A stretch of 64,000 nucleotides of DNA from Bacteroidales bacterium (GTDB taxonomy: Bacteria; Bacteroidota; Bacteroidia; Bacteroidales; UBA12077): contig JAEINU010000004.1 of NCBI GenBank assembly GCA_016342685.1, forward strand, positions 124,001 to 188,000. Reading direction: 5' to 3'. A model generated the notes under the pieces. The model did not search any database and was not told the origin of the DNA. It worked only from the letters and a program-made list of their open reading frames with translations. Positions 1-8,883 of this stretch are shown piece after piece. The translations under genes were made by a program, and so were the position numbers. Position 1 is the first letter of the stretch. Each line of letters opens with the position of its first letter.

Positions 1-103
1 AAATTTTAGCTGAAGTAATTTCCAACTAAATTAATCAATGCTTTTTAAATCTTAGAAGCTAAAAATTTCCTACTTTTAACTATCATTTATATTAGGGGCT
101 GTC

Positions 104-598
104 GTGGAAAAAAATTGGTACGCTTTATATACGAAATCACGTTCAGAAAAAAAAGTTAATCTAGAACTTACGAATAAGGGCATTGAATCCTATCTCCCCT
201 TAGAAAAAAAACTAAAAATTTGGAGCGATCGAAAAAAATGGGTTGATGAACCTTTTATACGATCGTATGTTTTTGTACATATAGAAATTGATGATTTTCA
301 TAATGCCTTAAACACCCCAGGAGTGGTTAGTGTAATTAAATTTGGTGGAAAACCTGCCAAAGTGCAAGATGATCATATAAAGATTATTCAAAAGATACTT
401 TCAAGTAACGAGGAATTCGAAATTAGTACTGAAAGTTTTGAGCAAGGAGAGAAAATTGAAATTACGAGAGGCAGTATGAAAGGTTTTTTTGGAGAAATGG
501 TTCATCACTTAAATAAATATAAGGTTTTGATTCGCATTTCATCAATAAATCAGAACCTATTAATAAGAATAAATCCTTCTTTTTTAAGAAAGGTTTAG
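104..598 (+). CDS. UpxY-type NusG-like transcription antiterminator of capsule locus
   Basis: A 164-residue NusG/RfaH paralogue. The N-terminal NGN domain (about residues 1-100) opens with WYALYTKSRSEKKV, the usual UpxY start, and a KOW-like C-terminal domain follows (about 108-150, ITRGSMKGFFGEM). Proteins of this family (UpxY in Bacteroides) are encoded first in capsule operons and let RNA polymerase read through the long leader of their own locus. Its position just before a Wza-like gene and some 30 kb of polysaccharide genes fits this. The start is GTG; no in-frame ATG lies nearby. The leader it might act on is probably the roughly 410 bases between this gene and the next. The family assignment is firm; that it acts in cis is inferred. 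Confidence 0.88.
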   Translation: MEKNWYALYTKSRSEKKVNLELTNKGIESYLPLEKKLKIWSDRKKWVDEPFIRSYVFVHIEIDDFHNALNTPGVVSVIKFGGKPAKVQDDHIKIIQKILSSNEEFEISTESFEQGEKIEITRGSMKGFFGEMVHHLNKYKVLIRISSINQNLLIRINPSFLRKV

Positions 599-1012
599 TT
601 AATTTTGAATAAATTGCCCTTAACTCAATTGGGGCAGGAACTTTAGGCTTTTTCGGACACTAAAAAATGTGACTGAAGAAGCGGAGCTATGCCAAGTTCA
701 AATGTAAAGTCATGCTGTCCCGATAGCTATAGGAAATCGAAGTATGAATAGTAAAACAAAAAGTTCTCCCTGTCATTTCCTACTTGACAGAAAATCATAC
801 AAAAAAACAATGTCATACTGAACCTGTCGAAGTATGAATAGTAAGAACTAATAATTAACCCTTCGACAAGCTCAGGGTGACAATAAAATTTATTCTTAGA
901 AAAAATCTTATTTTCAATTCTTAAAAAAACAAGAATAAATAAAAAGTAGTAATTTGTTAATTGAAGTATTGTCAATTGGTCATTGTTAATTGAAAACAGT
1001 AAAAACAAAGAA
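599..1012. repeat. Leader/intergenic region with palindromic repeats
   Basis: A stretch of 414 bases without a credible gene. Positions 811-838 and 858-882 carry two copies of the window's palindromic repeat in opposite orientation, with stems CATACT/AGTATG and ACCCT/AGGGT. Around 713-750 is a degraded relative that includes TCCCGATAGCTATAGGA. The part from 600 to 712 is less A+T-rich than its surroundings and may be the leader on which the UpxY-like protein acts. I recognise no ops or JUMPstart sequence there. Reading frames across the repeats (for example 727-1035 on the minus strand) are by-products of the repeat. Confidence 0.6.
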
Positions 1013-1798
1013 ATGAAAGTAAAAATAAAGCACATTATTATAATAGCACTTGCAACTTTTATGCTGGCTTCATGTAATTCTTACGAGAAACTTACATATT
1101 TACAAGATATTGAGGAAACAGGAACATCTTCAGTTTTCGAAAAAAATAAACCAGGATATCAAATACAAGCAGGTGATTTGCTTTATGTTCAGATAATTAC
1201 AGAGAATCAGGAAATCAATCAATTATTTAATCCATTTACTTCACAGGCATCATCCCAAAATTTAAGAGCTGAAAGTATGTTTTACACAAGCTATTTGGTA
1301 AATGATTCAGGTTATATTGAAATGCCTTTATTGGAAGAAATTTTTGTTTCTGGATTAAATATAGATCAGGTGCAAGATTCAATTAAACAAAGAGCATATC
1401 GGTTCTTAAAAAATCCACAAGTGATTGCCAAATTAGCCAGTTTTAAATTTACTGTTTTGGGCGAAGTTAAGGCACCTGGAGTAAAACAAGTTACTGCCAA
1501 TCAGGTTAATATAATGGAAGCATTGGCCTATGGAGGAGATATTTCTTATAATGGAAATCGAAAAAAAATATTGTTATTAAGGCAAAGCGATCAGGGAACA
1601 CAAACCTATCGACTTAATCTTGCTAAAGGAAATATTATCGATTCCGAAATGTATTACATTATGCCAAACGATATTATTTATGTTGAACCATTAAAGTCAA
1701 CTTTGTTTAGAGAACAAGCTTCCGATTATGTTTTTGTAATTAGCGCATTGTCTTCGACATTAACTGCAGTTGCACTAATTCTTAATTTGATGAAATAA
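1013..1798 (+). CDS. Wza-like polysaccharide export lipoprotein
   Basis: A 261-residue outer-membrane export protein of the Wza/OtnA (Poly_export plus SLBB) family. I place the start at the ATG at 1013, not at the TTG at 983, because this gives a clean lipoprotein signal: hydrophobic residues 8-17 and a lipobox LASC with Cys21. The export domain begins near residue 45 (YQIQAGDLLYVQI) and an SLBB-type segment lies near VLGEVKAPGVKQV. The last 25 residues are a hydrophobic helix, as in Wza, where the C-terminal helix spans the outer membrane. With the Wzc-like protein at 6493 it should form the envelope-spanning export channel. It is separated from that gene by repeats and sugar-nucleotide genes. 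Confidence 0.9.
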   Translation: MKVKIKHIIIIALATFMLASCNSYEKLTYLQDIEETGTSSVFEKNKPGYQIQAGDLLYVQIITENQEINQLFNPFTSQASSQNLRAESMFYTSYLVNDSGYIEMPLLEEIFVSGLNIDQVQDSIKQRAYRFLKNPQVIAKLASFKFTVLGEVKAPGVKQVTANQVNIMEALAYGGDISYNGNRKKILLLRQSDQGTQTYRLNLAKGNIIDSEMYYIMPNDIIYVEPLKSTLFREQASDYVFVISALSSTLTAVALILNLMK

Positions 1799-2460
1799 AG
1801 GTGTTAAAAATTTGTTATCCTAAGCTTGTCGAAGGATGGATAGTAAATTTTTAAGAGAAGGAATGGTCATACTTCGACAGGCTCAGTATGACAATAAAAC
1901 ACTAAGTATTTAATATGTTAACAAATGTCTTCACACTTCGACGAGCTAAGTGTGACAAAAAAATTTGCAAGAAATGTCATCCTGAGCCTGTCGAAGGGTG
2001 AACAACAAAACACCAATATATAAATCAGGAAATCATACGTCGATAAACTCAGTATGACAATAAAACACTAAGTATTTAATATATTAACAAATACCTTCAC
2101 ACTTCGACGAGCTAAGTGTGACAAAAAAATTTGCAAGAAATGTCATCCTGAGCCTGTCGAAGGGTGAACAACAAAACACCAATATATAAATCAGGAAATC
2201 ATACTTCGATAAACTCAGTATGACAATAAAACACTAAGTATTTAATATATTAACAAATGTCTTCACACTTCAACGAGCCCAGTGTGACAAAAAAATTTGC
2301 GAGAAATGTCATCCTGAGCCTGTCGAAGGGTGAACAACAAAGCACCAATATATAGATCAGGAAATCATACTTCGATAAACTCAGTATGACAATAAAATAC
2401 TAAGTGTCTAATATGTTAACAAATACCTTCACACTTCGACGAGCTCAGTGTGACAAAAAA
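1799..2460. repeat. Dense palindromic repeat array, left half
   Basis: No gene is seen here. The region is built from short palindromes with cores TCGACAGGCTC or its reverse complement. Two solitary copies lie at 1812-1840 and 1867-1893. A regular array then starts: the sequence CTTCACACTTCGACGAGCT or a close variant begins at 1929, 2095, 2261 and 2427, exactly 166 bases apart. Each unit carries three palindromes: a forward one (stem CACACT/AGTGTG), a reverse one (stem near CATCCT/AGGGTG) and a forward one (stem CATACT/AGTATG). Differences between copies are point changes, some of them within stems. Confidence 0.9.
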
Positions 2461-3001
2461 ATGAAAAATTATTACGTATACATATTACTTTGTTCAGATG
2501 GTTCATATTATACAGGAATTACTAACAGTATCGACAAGCGGATTAAAGAACATAATAACAGTTTAGATAAGAAAAGTTATACCTATAATAGAAGACCAGT
2601 AAAAATTGTATATCAAGAATCTTTTCAAAATCCAAATGATGCAATATTGTGGGAAAAAAGAATAAAAGGTTGGACAAGGAAAAAGAAAGAAGCGCTTATA
2701 AAAAAGGATTTTGAAGAATTAAAAAAATTATCAAATAAAAAGAGTCATACTTCGACAGGCTCAGCATGACAATAAAATACTAAGCATCTAAATATATTAA
2801 CAAATGCCTTCACACTTCGACAGGCTCAGTGTGACAAAAGAATTTGTATAAAATGTCATCCTGAGCCTGTCGAAGGGTGAACAACAAAACACCAATATAT
2901 AAATCAGGAAATCATACTTCGATAAACTCAGTATGACAATAAAACACTAAGTATTTAATATATTACCAAATGTCTTCACACTTCGACAGGCTCAGTGTGA
3001 C
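1929..3001. repeat. 166-bp tandem array interrupted by the GIY-YIG gene
   Basis: Unit starts are at 1929, 2095, 2261, 2427, 2808 and 2974. All neighbouring distances are 166 bases except 2427 to 2808, which is 381. In that long unit the usual spacer and reverse palindrome are replaced by the GIY-YIG nuclease gene at 2461-2769. The sequence on both sides of the gene (TGTGACAAAAAAAT before it, AATAAAATACTAAGCATCT after it) matches the corresponding positions of the short units. The array therefore consists of one nuclease-bearing unit and several nuclease-less units in register. Confidence 0.85.
2461..2769 (+). CDS. Small GIY-YIG endonuclease embedded in palindromic repeats
   Basis: A 102-residue single-domain GIY-YIG nuclease of the UvrC-like/YhbQ-like type. 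The fold's motifs are present: YVYIL at residues 5-9, YYTG at 16-19 with the likely catalytic Tyr17, Arg27 in KRIKEH, and the metal-binding Glu65 in LWEKRIKGW. The ATG at 2461 is chosen over 2404 because homologues start at this point and because the upstream extension is translated repeat. The last residues (HTSTGSA) and the TGA stop are encoded by a palindromic repeat copy (2742-2770), and another copy ends a few bases before the start codon. The gene thus fills the space between two hairpins. It may nick or cut the repeat hairpins and so move them; this is inference, no target is known. Confidence 0.85.
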   Translation: MKNYYVYILLCSDGSYYTGITNSIDKRIKEHNNSLDKKSYTYNRRPVKIVYQESFQNPNDAILWEKRIKGWTRKKKEALIKKDFEELKKLSNKKSHTSTGSA

Positions 3002-3038
3002 AAAAACAACTTTCAACTAGCAACTTTTAACTAAATTT
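2770..3038. repeat. Palindromic repeat array, right half
   Basis: The array continues after the nuclease gene with a complete 166-bp unit (2808-2973) and the first palindrome of another (2974-3001), then stops 37 bases before the APS-kinase gene. The final palindrome has the canonical core TCGACAGGCTC, and its stem is CACACT/AGTGTG. Confidence 0.85.
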
Positions 3039-3758
3039 ATGTTTGTAGAACAAAAAAGAAGATCGATAATTAAAACCATATCCTGGAGATTGTGGGCAAC
3101 GATTACTACCATAGCTCTTGTTTTTCTTTTTGTTGGAGAAGTTAAAATAGCTTTATATATTGGTGCTGTTGAGGTAGTATTAAAAATGATTCTATATTTT
3201 GCACACGAAAGGATTTGGAATAAGATTAAATTTGGTAAAAAAGAGGTGCAGCCTGCTGTTTATTGGTTTACGGGCTTTTCCGGATCAGGAAAAAGCACAT
3301 TGTCAGAGAATTTTGTTAAAATTCTTAAAAAAAAAGGCTTGCGTGTTGAACATTTGGATGGAGATTCTGTCAGAGATATTTTTCCAAAAACAGGATTTTC
3401 AAAGGAAGAAAGAAATAGGCATATAAAAAGAGTTGGATTTTTAGCTAGCAAATTAGAAAAGAATGGTGTATTTGTTATTGCGTCCTTTATATCTCCTTAT
3501 CAAGAAACACGAGATTTTGTTCGGAATTTATGCGATAACTTTGTAGAAGTTCATGTATCTACTCCGATTGAAGTATGTGAAAAAAGAGATGTTAAAGGTT
3601 TGTACAAAAAAGCTCGAAATGGTGAAATTACACAATTTACAGGAATCGATCATCCTTATGAAATTCCTAACAATCCAGAAATTACAATTGATACTACACA
3701 TATGAAAGTGGAAGACTCGGTTAATGAAGTATTAAAATATTTTAATTCAATAAAATAA
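3039..3758 (+). CDS. cysC: DUF2061-adenylylsulfate kinase fusion
   Basis: A 239-residue protein with two parts. Residues 1-66 are a DUF2061 domain with two hydrophobic segments (about 18-33 and 37-54). Residues 72-239 are an APS kinase, with Walker A GFSGSGKST at 79-87, the substrate-binding DGDSVR and the family signature ASFISPYQETR. APS kinase phosphorylates adenylylsulfate to PAPS, the sulfate donor for sulfotransferases. The DUF2061 part would anchor the kinase to the inner membrane. No sulfotransferase or ATP sulfurylase is seen in the window, so a role in sulfating the polymer is suggested only by location. The next gene (gmd) starts directly after the stop codon. Confidence 0.88.
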   Translation: MFVEQKRRSIIKTISWRLWATITTIALVFLFVGEVKIALYIGAVEVVLKMILYFAHERIWNKIKFGKKEVQPAVYWFTGFSGSGKSTLSENFVKILKKKGLRVEHLDGDSVRDIFPKTGFSKEERNRHIKRVGFLASKLEKNGVFVIASFISPYQETRDFVRNLCDNFVEVHVSTPIEVCEKRDVKGLYKKARNGEITQFTGIDHPYEIPNNPEITIDTTHMKVEDSVNEVLKYFNSIK

Positions 3759-4868
3759 ATGAAAAAAGCACTTATAACTGGAGTAACGGGACAAGATGGA
3801 GCTTATCTATCAGAACTTCTTTTAGAAAAAGGATATGAAGTTCATGGTATAAAGCGAAGAAGTTCGTCATTCAATACGGATAGAATAGATCATTTATACC
3901 AAGACCCTCACGAACCAAATAATAAATTTCACTTACATTATGGTGATTTAACCGACTCTACAAATATTATTGGAATTATTCAAAAAGTACAGCCCGACGA
4001 AATTTATAACCTTGCTGCTCAGAGTCATGTACAGGTAAGTTTTGAAACTCCTGAATATACTGCTGATACAGATGGATTAGGAACCTTACGAATTTTAGAT
4101 GCTGTTCGTCTTTTAAACATGAGCGAAAAGACACGTATTTATCAGGCATCCACTTCCGAACTTTATGGTTTAGTACAAGAAGTTCCACAATCAGAAACAA
4201 CTCCTTTTTATCCACGGTCACCTTATGGCGTAGCAAAATTATATGCTTATTGGATAACAAAAAACTACCGAGAAGCTTATAATATGTTTGCCAGCAATGG
4301 AATATTATTTAATCATGAATCTCCAAGGCGTGGAGAAACGTTTGTTACCCGAAAAATAACACGAGCGGTTGCAAGAATAATATTGGGTCTCCAAGATAAA
4401 GTTTACTTAGGCAATCTTTCGGCACAACGTGATTGGGGACATGCAAAAGACTTTGTAAAAGCCATGCACCTAGTACTACAACATGATAAAGCTGATGATT
4501 TTGTTATTGCAACAGGTGTTACAACATCTATTCGGGATTTTTTAAGGTATAGTTTCGAAGAAGCTGGTGTTGAACTTGAATTTTCAGGAGATGGTACAAA
4601 TGAAGTTGCTAAAGTAAAATCATTTAAAAAGGACCTTAAATTAAAAGAAGGTCAGGAAGTTGTGGCGGTCGACCCTAAATATTTTAGACCCACCGAGGTG
4701 GATCTTCTAATTGGGGATCCTTCGAAAGCAATGAAAGAGTTAAACTGGAAACCGGAATATGATCTCAAGGCTTTAATCAAAGAAATGATACAAAGCGATA
4801 TTCGCTTAATGAAAAAAGAAAAATATCTGAAGGACGGTGGTTACAATATCTTAAGTTACAATGAATAA
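3759..4868 (+). CDS. gmd: GDP-mannose 4,6-dehydratase
   Basis: A 369-residue short-chain dehydrogenase/reductase that converts GDP-D-mannose to GDP-4-keto-6-deoxy-D-mannose in the cytoplasm. It shows the NAD(P) motif GVTGQDG (residues 8-14), the catalytic pair Tyr156/Lys160 in SPYGVAKLY, and the GMD-type [16 protein letters not shown] stretch. Length and sequence are those of a normal Gmd. It follows the APS kinase without a gap and overlaps fcl by 8 bases, so the two fucose genes are translationally coupled. Product assignment is firm. Confidence 0.96.
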   Translation: MKKALITGVTGQDGAYLSELLLEKGYEVHGIKRRSSSFNTDRIDHLYQDPHEPNNKFHLHYGDLTDSTNIIGIIQKVQPDEIYNLAAQSHVQVSFETPEYTADTDGLGTLRILDAVRLLNMSEKTRIYQASTSELYGLVQEVPQSETTPFYPRSPYGVAKLYAYWITKNYREAYNMFASNGILFNHESPRRGETFVTRKITRAVARIILGLQDKVYLGNLSAQRDWGHAKDFVKAMHLVLQHDKADDFVIATGVTTSIRDFLRYSFEEAGVELEFSGDGTNEVAKVKSFKKDLKLKEGQEVVAVDPKYFRPTEVDLLIGDPSKAMKELNWKPEYDLKALIKEMIQSDIRLMKKEKYLKDGGYNILSYNE

Positions 4869-5955
4869 AAACAGCAAAATATATCTGGCAGGACATAATG
4901 GATTAGTTGGTAGCGCCATTTTAAAATCCTTAAAAAATAAAGGCTATAATAATATTATCCTTAGAAATCATTCGGAACTTGATTTAACAAACCAACAAGC
5001 TACAGAAGCTTTTTTTCAACAAGAAAAACCAGAATATGTTATTCTTGCGGCTGCCAAAGTAGGGGGAATAATGGCAAATAATACGTTTCGTGCCGATTTC
5101 ATCTATGAAAACATGATGATTCAGAATAATATTATTCATCAGAGTTATGTAAACGGTGTAAAAAAACTTCTGTTTTTAGGGAGTTCATGTATTTATCCTA
5201 AAAATGCTCCACAGCCCATTAAAGAAGAATATTTGTTAAGTTCAGATCTTGAATATACAAATGAACCTTACGCAATTGCTAAAATTGCAGGTATCAAAAT
5301 GTGCGAAAGTTACAATTTACAATACGGAACAAACTTCATTTCTGTAATGCCAACAAATCTTTATGGCCCAGGTGATAATTACGATTTAAACAAGTCGCAT
5401 GTTTTACCCGCATTAATTCGCAAAATGCATTTAGGAAAACTACTTATGCAAAATAATATTTCTGCAATTGTAGAAGACCTCAAAAGAAGACCCATTAGCG
5501 GTTTAGTTGAAATACAAGCAGATGAAAAAAATATTCTTTCTATTCTGAATAATTTTGGGATTATTAAAAATAGTACGGGTGCTATTGAAATAAAACTGTG
5601 GGGATCAGGCAATCCTTTCCGTGAATTTCTGTATTCTGAAGATATGGCAAAAGCATGTGTTTATTTAATGGAAAATATTGATTTTGCTGATCTAATAAAA
5701 GACCAGGAAAGTGATGAAATAAAAAACACTCACATTAATATTGGAACAGGAACCGATCTGAGCATAAAAGATCTTGCATATCTAATTAAGGATATTGTTG
5801 GCTTTGAAGGAGAATTAAGTTGGGATTTATCAAAACCAGACGGAACACATCAAAAACTTTTAAATGTAGAAAAAATAAACAAACTGGGATGGAGCCCTGA
5901 TTTAAGTTTAGAACAAGGAATACGAGAAACTTATACTCTTTATCAAAAAAAATAA
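4861..5955 (+). CDS. fcl: GDP-L-fucose synthase
   Basis: An epimerase/reductase of 364 residues that turns GDP-4-keto-6-deoxymannose into GDP-L-fucose. It has the dinucleotide motif GHNGLVGSA near the start, the active-site SSCIYP stretch and Tyr137/Lys141 in [10 protein letters not shown]. It is about 45 residues longer than the E. coli enzyme; the extra material lies roughly at residues 195-245 between LGKLLMQNN and IELKLWGSG. Similar long forms occur in Bacteroidota. It overlaps gmd and is followed by a repeat region that ends this sugar-nucleotide module. Confidence 0.95.
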   Translation: MNKNSKIYLAGHNGLVGSAILKSLKNKGYNNIILRNHSELDLTNQQATEAFFQQEKPEYVILAAAKVGGIMANNTFRADFIYENMMIQNNIIHQSYVNGVKKLLFLGSSCIYPKNAPQPIKEEYLLSSDLEYTNEPYAIAKIAGIKMCESYNLQYGTNFISVMPTNLYGPGDNYDLNKSHVLPALIRKMHLGKLLMQNNISAIVEDLKRRPISGLVEIQADEKNILSILNNFGIIKNSTGAIEIKLWGSGNPFREFLYSEDMAKACVYLMENIDFADLIKDQESDEIKNTHINIGTGTDLSIKDLAYLIKDIVGFEGELSWDLSKPDGTHQKLLNVEKINKLGWSPDLSLEQGIRETYTLYQKK

Positions 5956-6492
5956 AATAACGGACCCCATACTTCGACAAGCTCAGCATGACAAAAAAAA
6001 CAAGAGTAATGTCATGCTGATCAGTGTCATTACTCGCTTCGCTCATGAGAAAAGTTCTGAGTTTATCGAAGGATAGACAACAAGAAATAATAAATCATCA
6101 ATATAAAACATAGACACCACACTTCGATAAACTCAGTGTGACAAAAAAGTCAAAGGAAATGTCATGCTGAGTTTATCGAAGCATGAATAGTAAAAATACA
6201 ATTTAAAAAACAGGGGTCGCTCTACGAGAGCCTCAGAGTGACAAAAAAATACACATTTAACTTTTAAACTTGAACTAATAACTTTCTTATCTTTACATAA
6301 TACCCTTACAAATAGCACATAACAAAAACCATGGAACACAACCAAGCCCATAACAACATATATCAAGAAAAAAACAACACAAGAAAAAAGGCAAAGGATA
6401 AAAGAATAAAGGAAAATACCCATTCAACTTTAAACTTTTAACTTGCCAATTAGTTCGTATAAATTTGACTTTAGGCACCAAACCAACAAAAA
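5956..6492. repeat. Repeat-filled intergenic region before wzc
   Basis: 537 bases without a gene. Palindromic repeats lie at about 5968-5992, 6010-6075 (a reverse copy split by an inserted TCAGTGTCATTACTCGCTTC-type segment), 6117-6142, 6158-6183 and a variant at 6213-6245. The stems again covary (CACACT/AGTGTG, CATGCT/AGCATG). The part from 6250 to 6492 has no repeats and contains a probable promoter for the next gene at 6460-6467. The minus-strand frames here are not genes. Confidence 0.75.
6460..6467 (+). promoter_or_regulatory. Likely -7 element upstream of wzc-like gene
   Basis: TAAATTTG matches the Bacteroidota -7 consensus TAnnTTTG and lies 25 bases before the ATG at 6493. No good -33 TTTG is found at the right distance; CTTG at 6442-6445 is close but too near. 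Hence moderate to low confidence. Confidence 0.4.
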
Positions 6493-8850
6493 ATGAATCC
6501 AGAAAGCCAACATAACAACATCTATCAAGAAGAAAGTATTGATATAAAAAAGTACTTGTTTAAATTTTTAGCCAATTGGTATTGGTTTGCCATTGCTCTT
6601 TCTGTGGCATTAGCTATTGCATATATGGTGAATCGTTATTCGGAACCTACCTATACCATTAGCTCATCCTTAATTATATCTGATAAACAAAGTGATGCAG
6701 CCAGTGTGGAAGCCATTGTAGAACAACTTGGAAGAAGCCGAGTGCGAAGAAAAGCTACTGTAGTTAACGAAATTTCAATTCTTAAGTCTTACAAAATGGC
6801 ACATTTAGCATTGGAAGAATTAGATTTTGGTATTTCATATGTTGGTGTTGGTAAAAGGGAAATTGCAGAAAGCAAGTTATACCATAACTGTCCGTTTATT
6901 GTAATTCCTGACACATCTTTTACCCAAAAAAACAATTATCCGGTTAATATCAAAATCTTATCAAATAAAGAATATCTGTTGGAAATTAACGACCAATTCG
7001 ACATTCATAAAAAATTAAAGTTTGGTCAAGTTTTTAGTTCCGAGATATTCAAATTTAAAGTTAAATTAAGAAATCCTGAGACCTTTGATTTTATGAAAGG
7101 TAATTCCAATAAGTATTTTTTTAAATTTCAAAACTCAAATTCTTTAGCCAATTTATATCGTAACAAATTAAATATTGATGTAAACGACGAAAAAGGATCC
7201 ATCCTAAATCTTAAAATGAATGGATTTGTTCCTGAGAAAATGGCTGCTTATCTTAACAAATTATCTGATGTATATATTCGTTCAGCACTTATCGAAAAAA
7301 ACGAACGTGCAGAAAACACCTTGAACTTTATAGATGATCAACTGAATATTATTGTTAAAGATTTGAACGCTGCAGAAATTCGTTTACAGGATTTTAGAAC
7401 CCAAAACAAGGTAATTAATTTAAGTCAAAAGGGAACGATGTTGTACAATGAATTAACATCCATTCAAAATGATCGTTTTAACTATGATGTGAAAGCAAAA
7501 TATCTTAATTATTTAGAATCCAGTCTTCAAAAATCAGAACAAAATACGAACATTGTTGCACCATCTGTTTTAGGAATTACTGATCCATCTTTACAAAAAC
7601 TTATAGAAAGCTATAATAGTCGATTATCTGAAAAGAATAAATTCAGCCAAGTAGCGCAGGAAGATGCTCCTAATATTATTGTAATACAGAATGAGATTAA
7701 CAAGCTGAAAAAAACATTGGCAGATTTTATAGTGTCTGCCAAAAAAACCAACCAAATTGCATTACAAGCTTTTACTCAAAAACAAGATTTAATTAACCAG
7801 CAAATTTATCAATTGCCAGCTAACGAACGCCAGCAAATTAATATCGAACGCGAGTACAAACTAAATAACGAACTCTATACTTTCTTATTAGAAAAAAGAG
7901 CTGAAGCAGGAATTACCAAAGCTTCCAATGTGGCCGACAATAAAGTACTGGATATTGCACGACCTGAAAATGCAGCTCAACTAACACCAAAACGCTCGCA
8001 AAATTACATGATGGCACTAGTTCTAGGATTGGGTATTCCTGGTGCTATTATTCTCGCTCTGGGTTTTTTGAATACAAAAATTGAAGATAAAAAAGACATT
8101 GAGCGAAGTACTCACATACCCATTATTGGAACCATCGGGCACAACGAAACCCTCAGCGAAATTGCTGTTTATATGGATCCTAAATCCAGTATTGCAGAAT
8201 CGTTCCGGGCATTACGCACCAATTTACAATACATTTTGAGGGAAAAAGATCAAAAAATTGTGATGATTACCTCTACGGTTAGTGGTGAAGGAAAAACATT
8301 TGCAGCAGTCAATTTAGCTTCCATCTTGGCCATGTCGAATAAAAAAGTACTATTGGTTGGACTAGACCTCCGAAAACCCAGCTTACACAAAGTTTTTGAT
8401 TTCCCTAATGAAATTGGAATTAGCACCTTTTTAAGCAATCAAAGCACATACGAATCTATAATTCAGGAAACAAGCATTGAGAATTTATATTTAGCTCCTT
8501 CGGGACCCATCCCTCCCAATCCGGCTGAGCTAATTGAAACCAAGCAAATGCAAGACTTCTTAAATACAGCATCAAAAAAATTCGATTATATTATCATCGA
8601 CACTCCACCACTCGCATTGGTTACAGATGCTTTATTAGTAAGCCAATATGCACATGCTAATATTTTTATGATTCGACAACGCTATAGCAACAAACAAGTA
8701 TTTGAGCTTATTAATAAATTAGAACAGGACCAAAAAATAAGCAAAATGAATATTTTAGTCAACGACTTAAAAATTCCCAAATACTACGGATATAATTACG
8801 GATACAATTATGGTTATGGTTATGGTTATGAATTTAAAAAAGGAAAATAA
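6493..8850 (+). CDS. Wzc-like polysaccharide co-polymerase/tyrosine autokinase
   Basis: A 785-residue inner-membrane protein with N-terminal Wzz domain, long periplasmic coiled-coil region and C-terminal BY-kinase domain. Transmembrane segments are at about 28-46 and 505-525. The kinase domain shows Walker A SGEGKT at 597-602, a Walker A' strand (VGLDLRKP) and Walker B (DYIIIDTPP). The C-terminal tail (about 765-785) is a tyrosine/glycine cluster made of NYGY and GYGY repeats, the usual autophosphorylation tail. The protein controls chain length and polymer export with the Wza-like lipoprotein. Phosphorylation state probably sets activity, as known for Wzc. A likely promoter precedes it, so it starts the main module up to 26472. 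Confidence 0.94.
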   Translation: MNPESQHNNIYQEESIDIKKYLFKFLANWYWFAIALSVALAIAYMVNRYSEPTYTISSSLIISDKQSDAASVEAIVEQLGRSRVRRKATVVNEISILKSYKMAHLALEELDFGISYVGVGKREIAESKLYHNCPFIVIPDTSFTQKNNYPVNIKILSNKEYLLEINDQFDIHKKLKFGQVFSSEIFKFKVKLRNPETFDFMKGNSNKYFFKFQNSNSLANLYRNKLNIDVNDEKGSILNLKMNGFVPEKMAAYLNKLSDVYIRSALIEKNERAENTLNFIDDQLNIIVKDLNAAEIRLQDFRTQNKVINLSQKGTMLYNELTSIQNDRFNYDVKAKYLNYLESSLQKSEQNTNIVAPSVLGITDPSLQKLIESYNSRLSEKNKFSQVAQEDAPNIIVIQNEINKLKKTLADFIVSAKKTNQIALQAFTQKQDLINQQIYQLPANERQQINIEREYKLNNELYTFLLEKRAEAGITKASNVADNKVLDIARPENAAQLTPKRSQNYMMALVLGLGIPGAIILALGFLNTKIEDKKDIERSTHIPIIGTIGHNETLSEIAVYMDPKSSIAESFRALRTNLQYILREKDQKIVMITSTVSGEGKTFAAVNLASILAMSNKKVLLVGLDLRKPSLHKVFDFPNEIGISTFLSNQSTYESIIQETSIENLYLAPSGPIPPNPAELIETKQMQDFLNTASKKFDYIIIDTPPLALVTDALLVSQYAHANIFMIRQRYSNKQVFELINKLEQDQKISKMNILVNDLKIPKYYGYNYGYNYGYGYGYEFKKGK

Positions 8851-8883
8851 TCCAATCTAAACTATGTATATTATAAATCTCAA

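Noticed and set aside
727-1035. Minus-strand reading frame
   Set aside because: It crosses palindromic repeats (HPELVEG-type peptide) and the start of the wza gene; no domain.
1929-3001. Possible CRISPR array, because of regular spacing
   Set aside because: The period is 166 bases, the spacers are as conserved as the repeats, and there are no cas genes. It is a tandem duplication of palindrome units.
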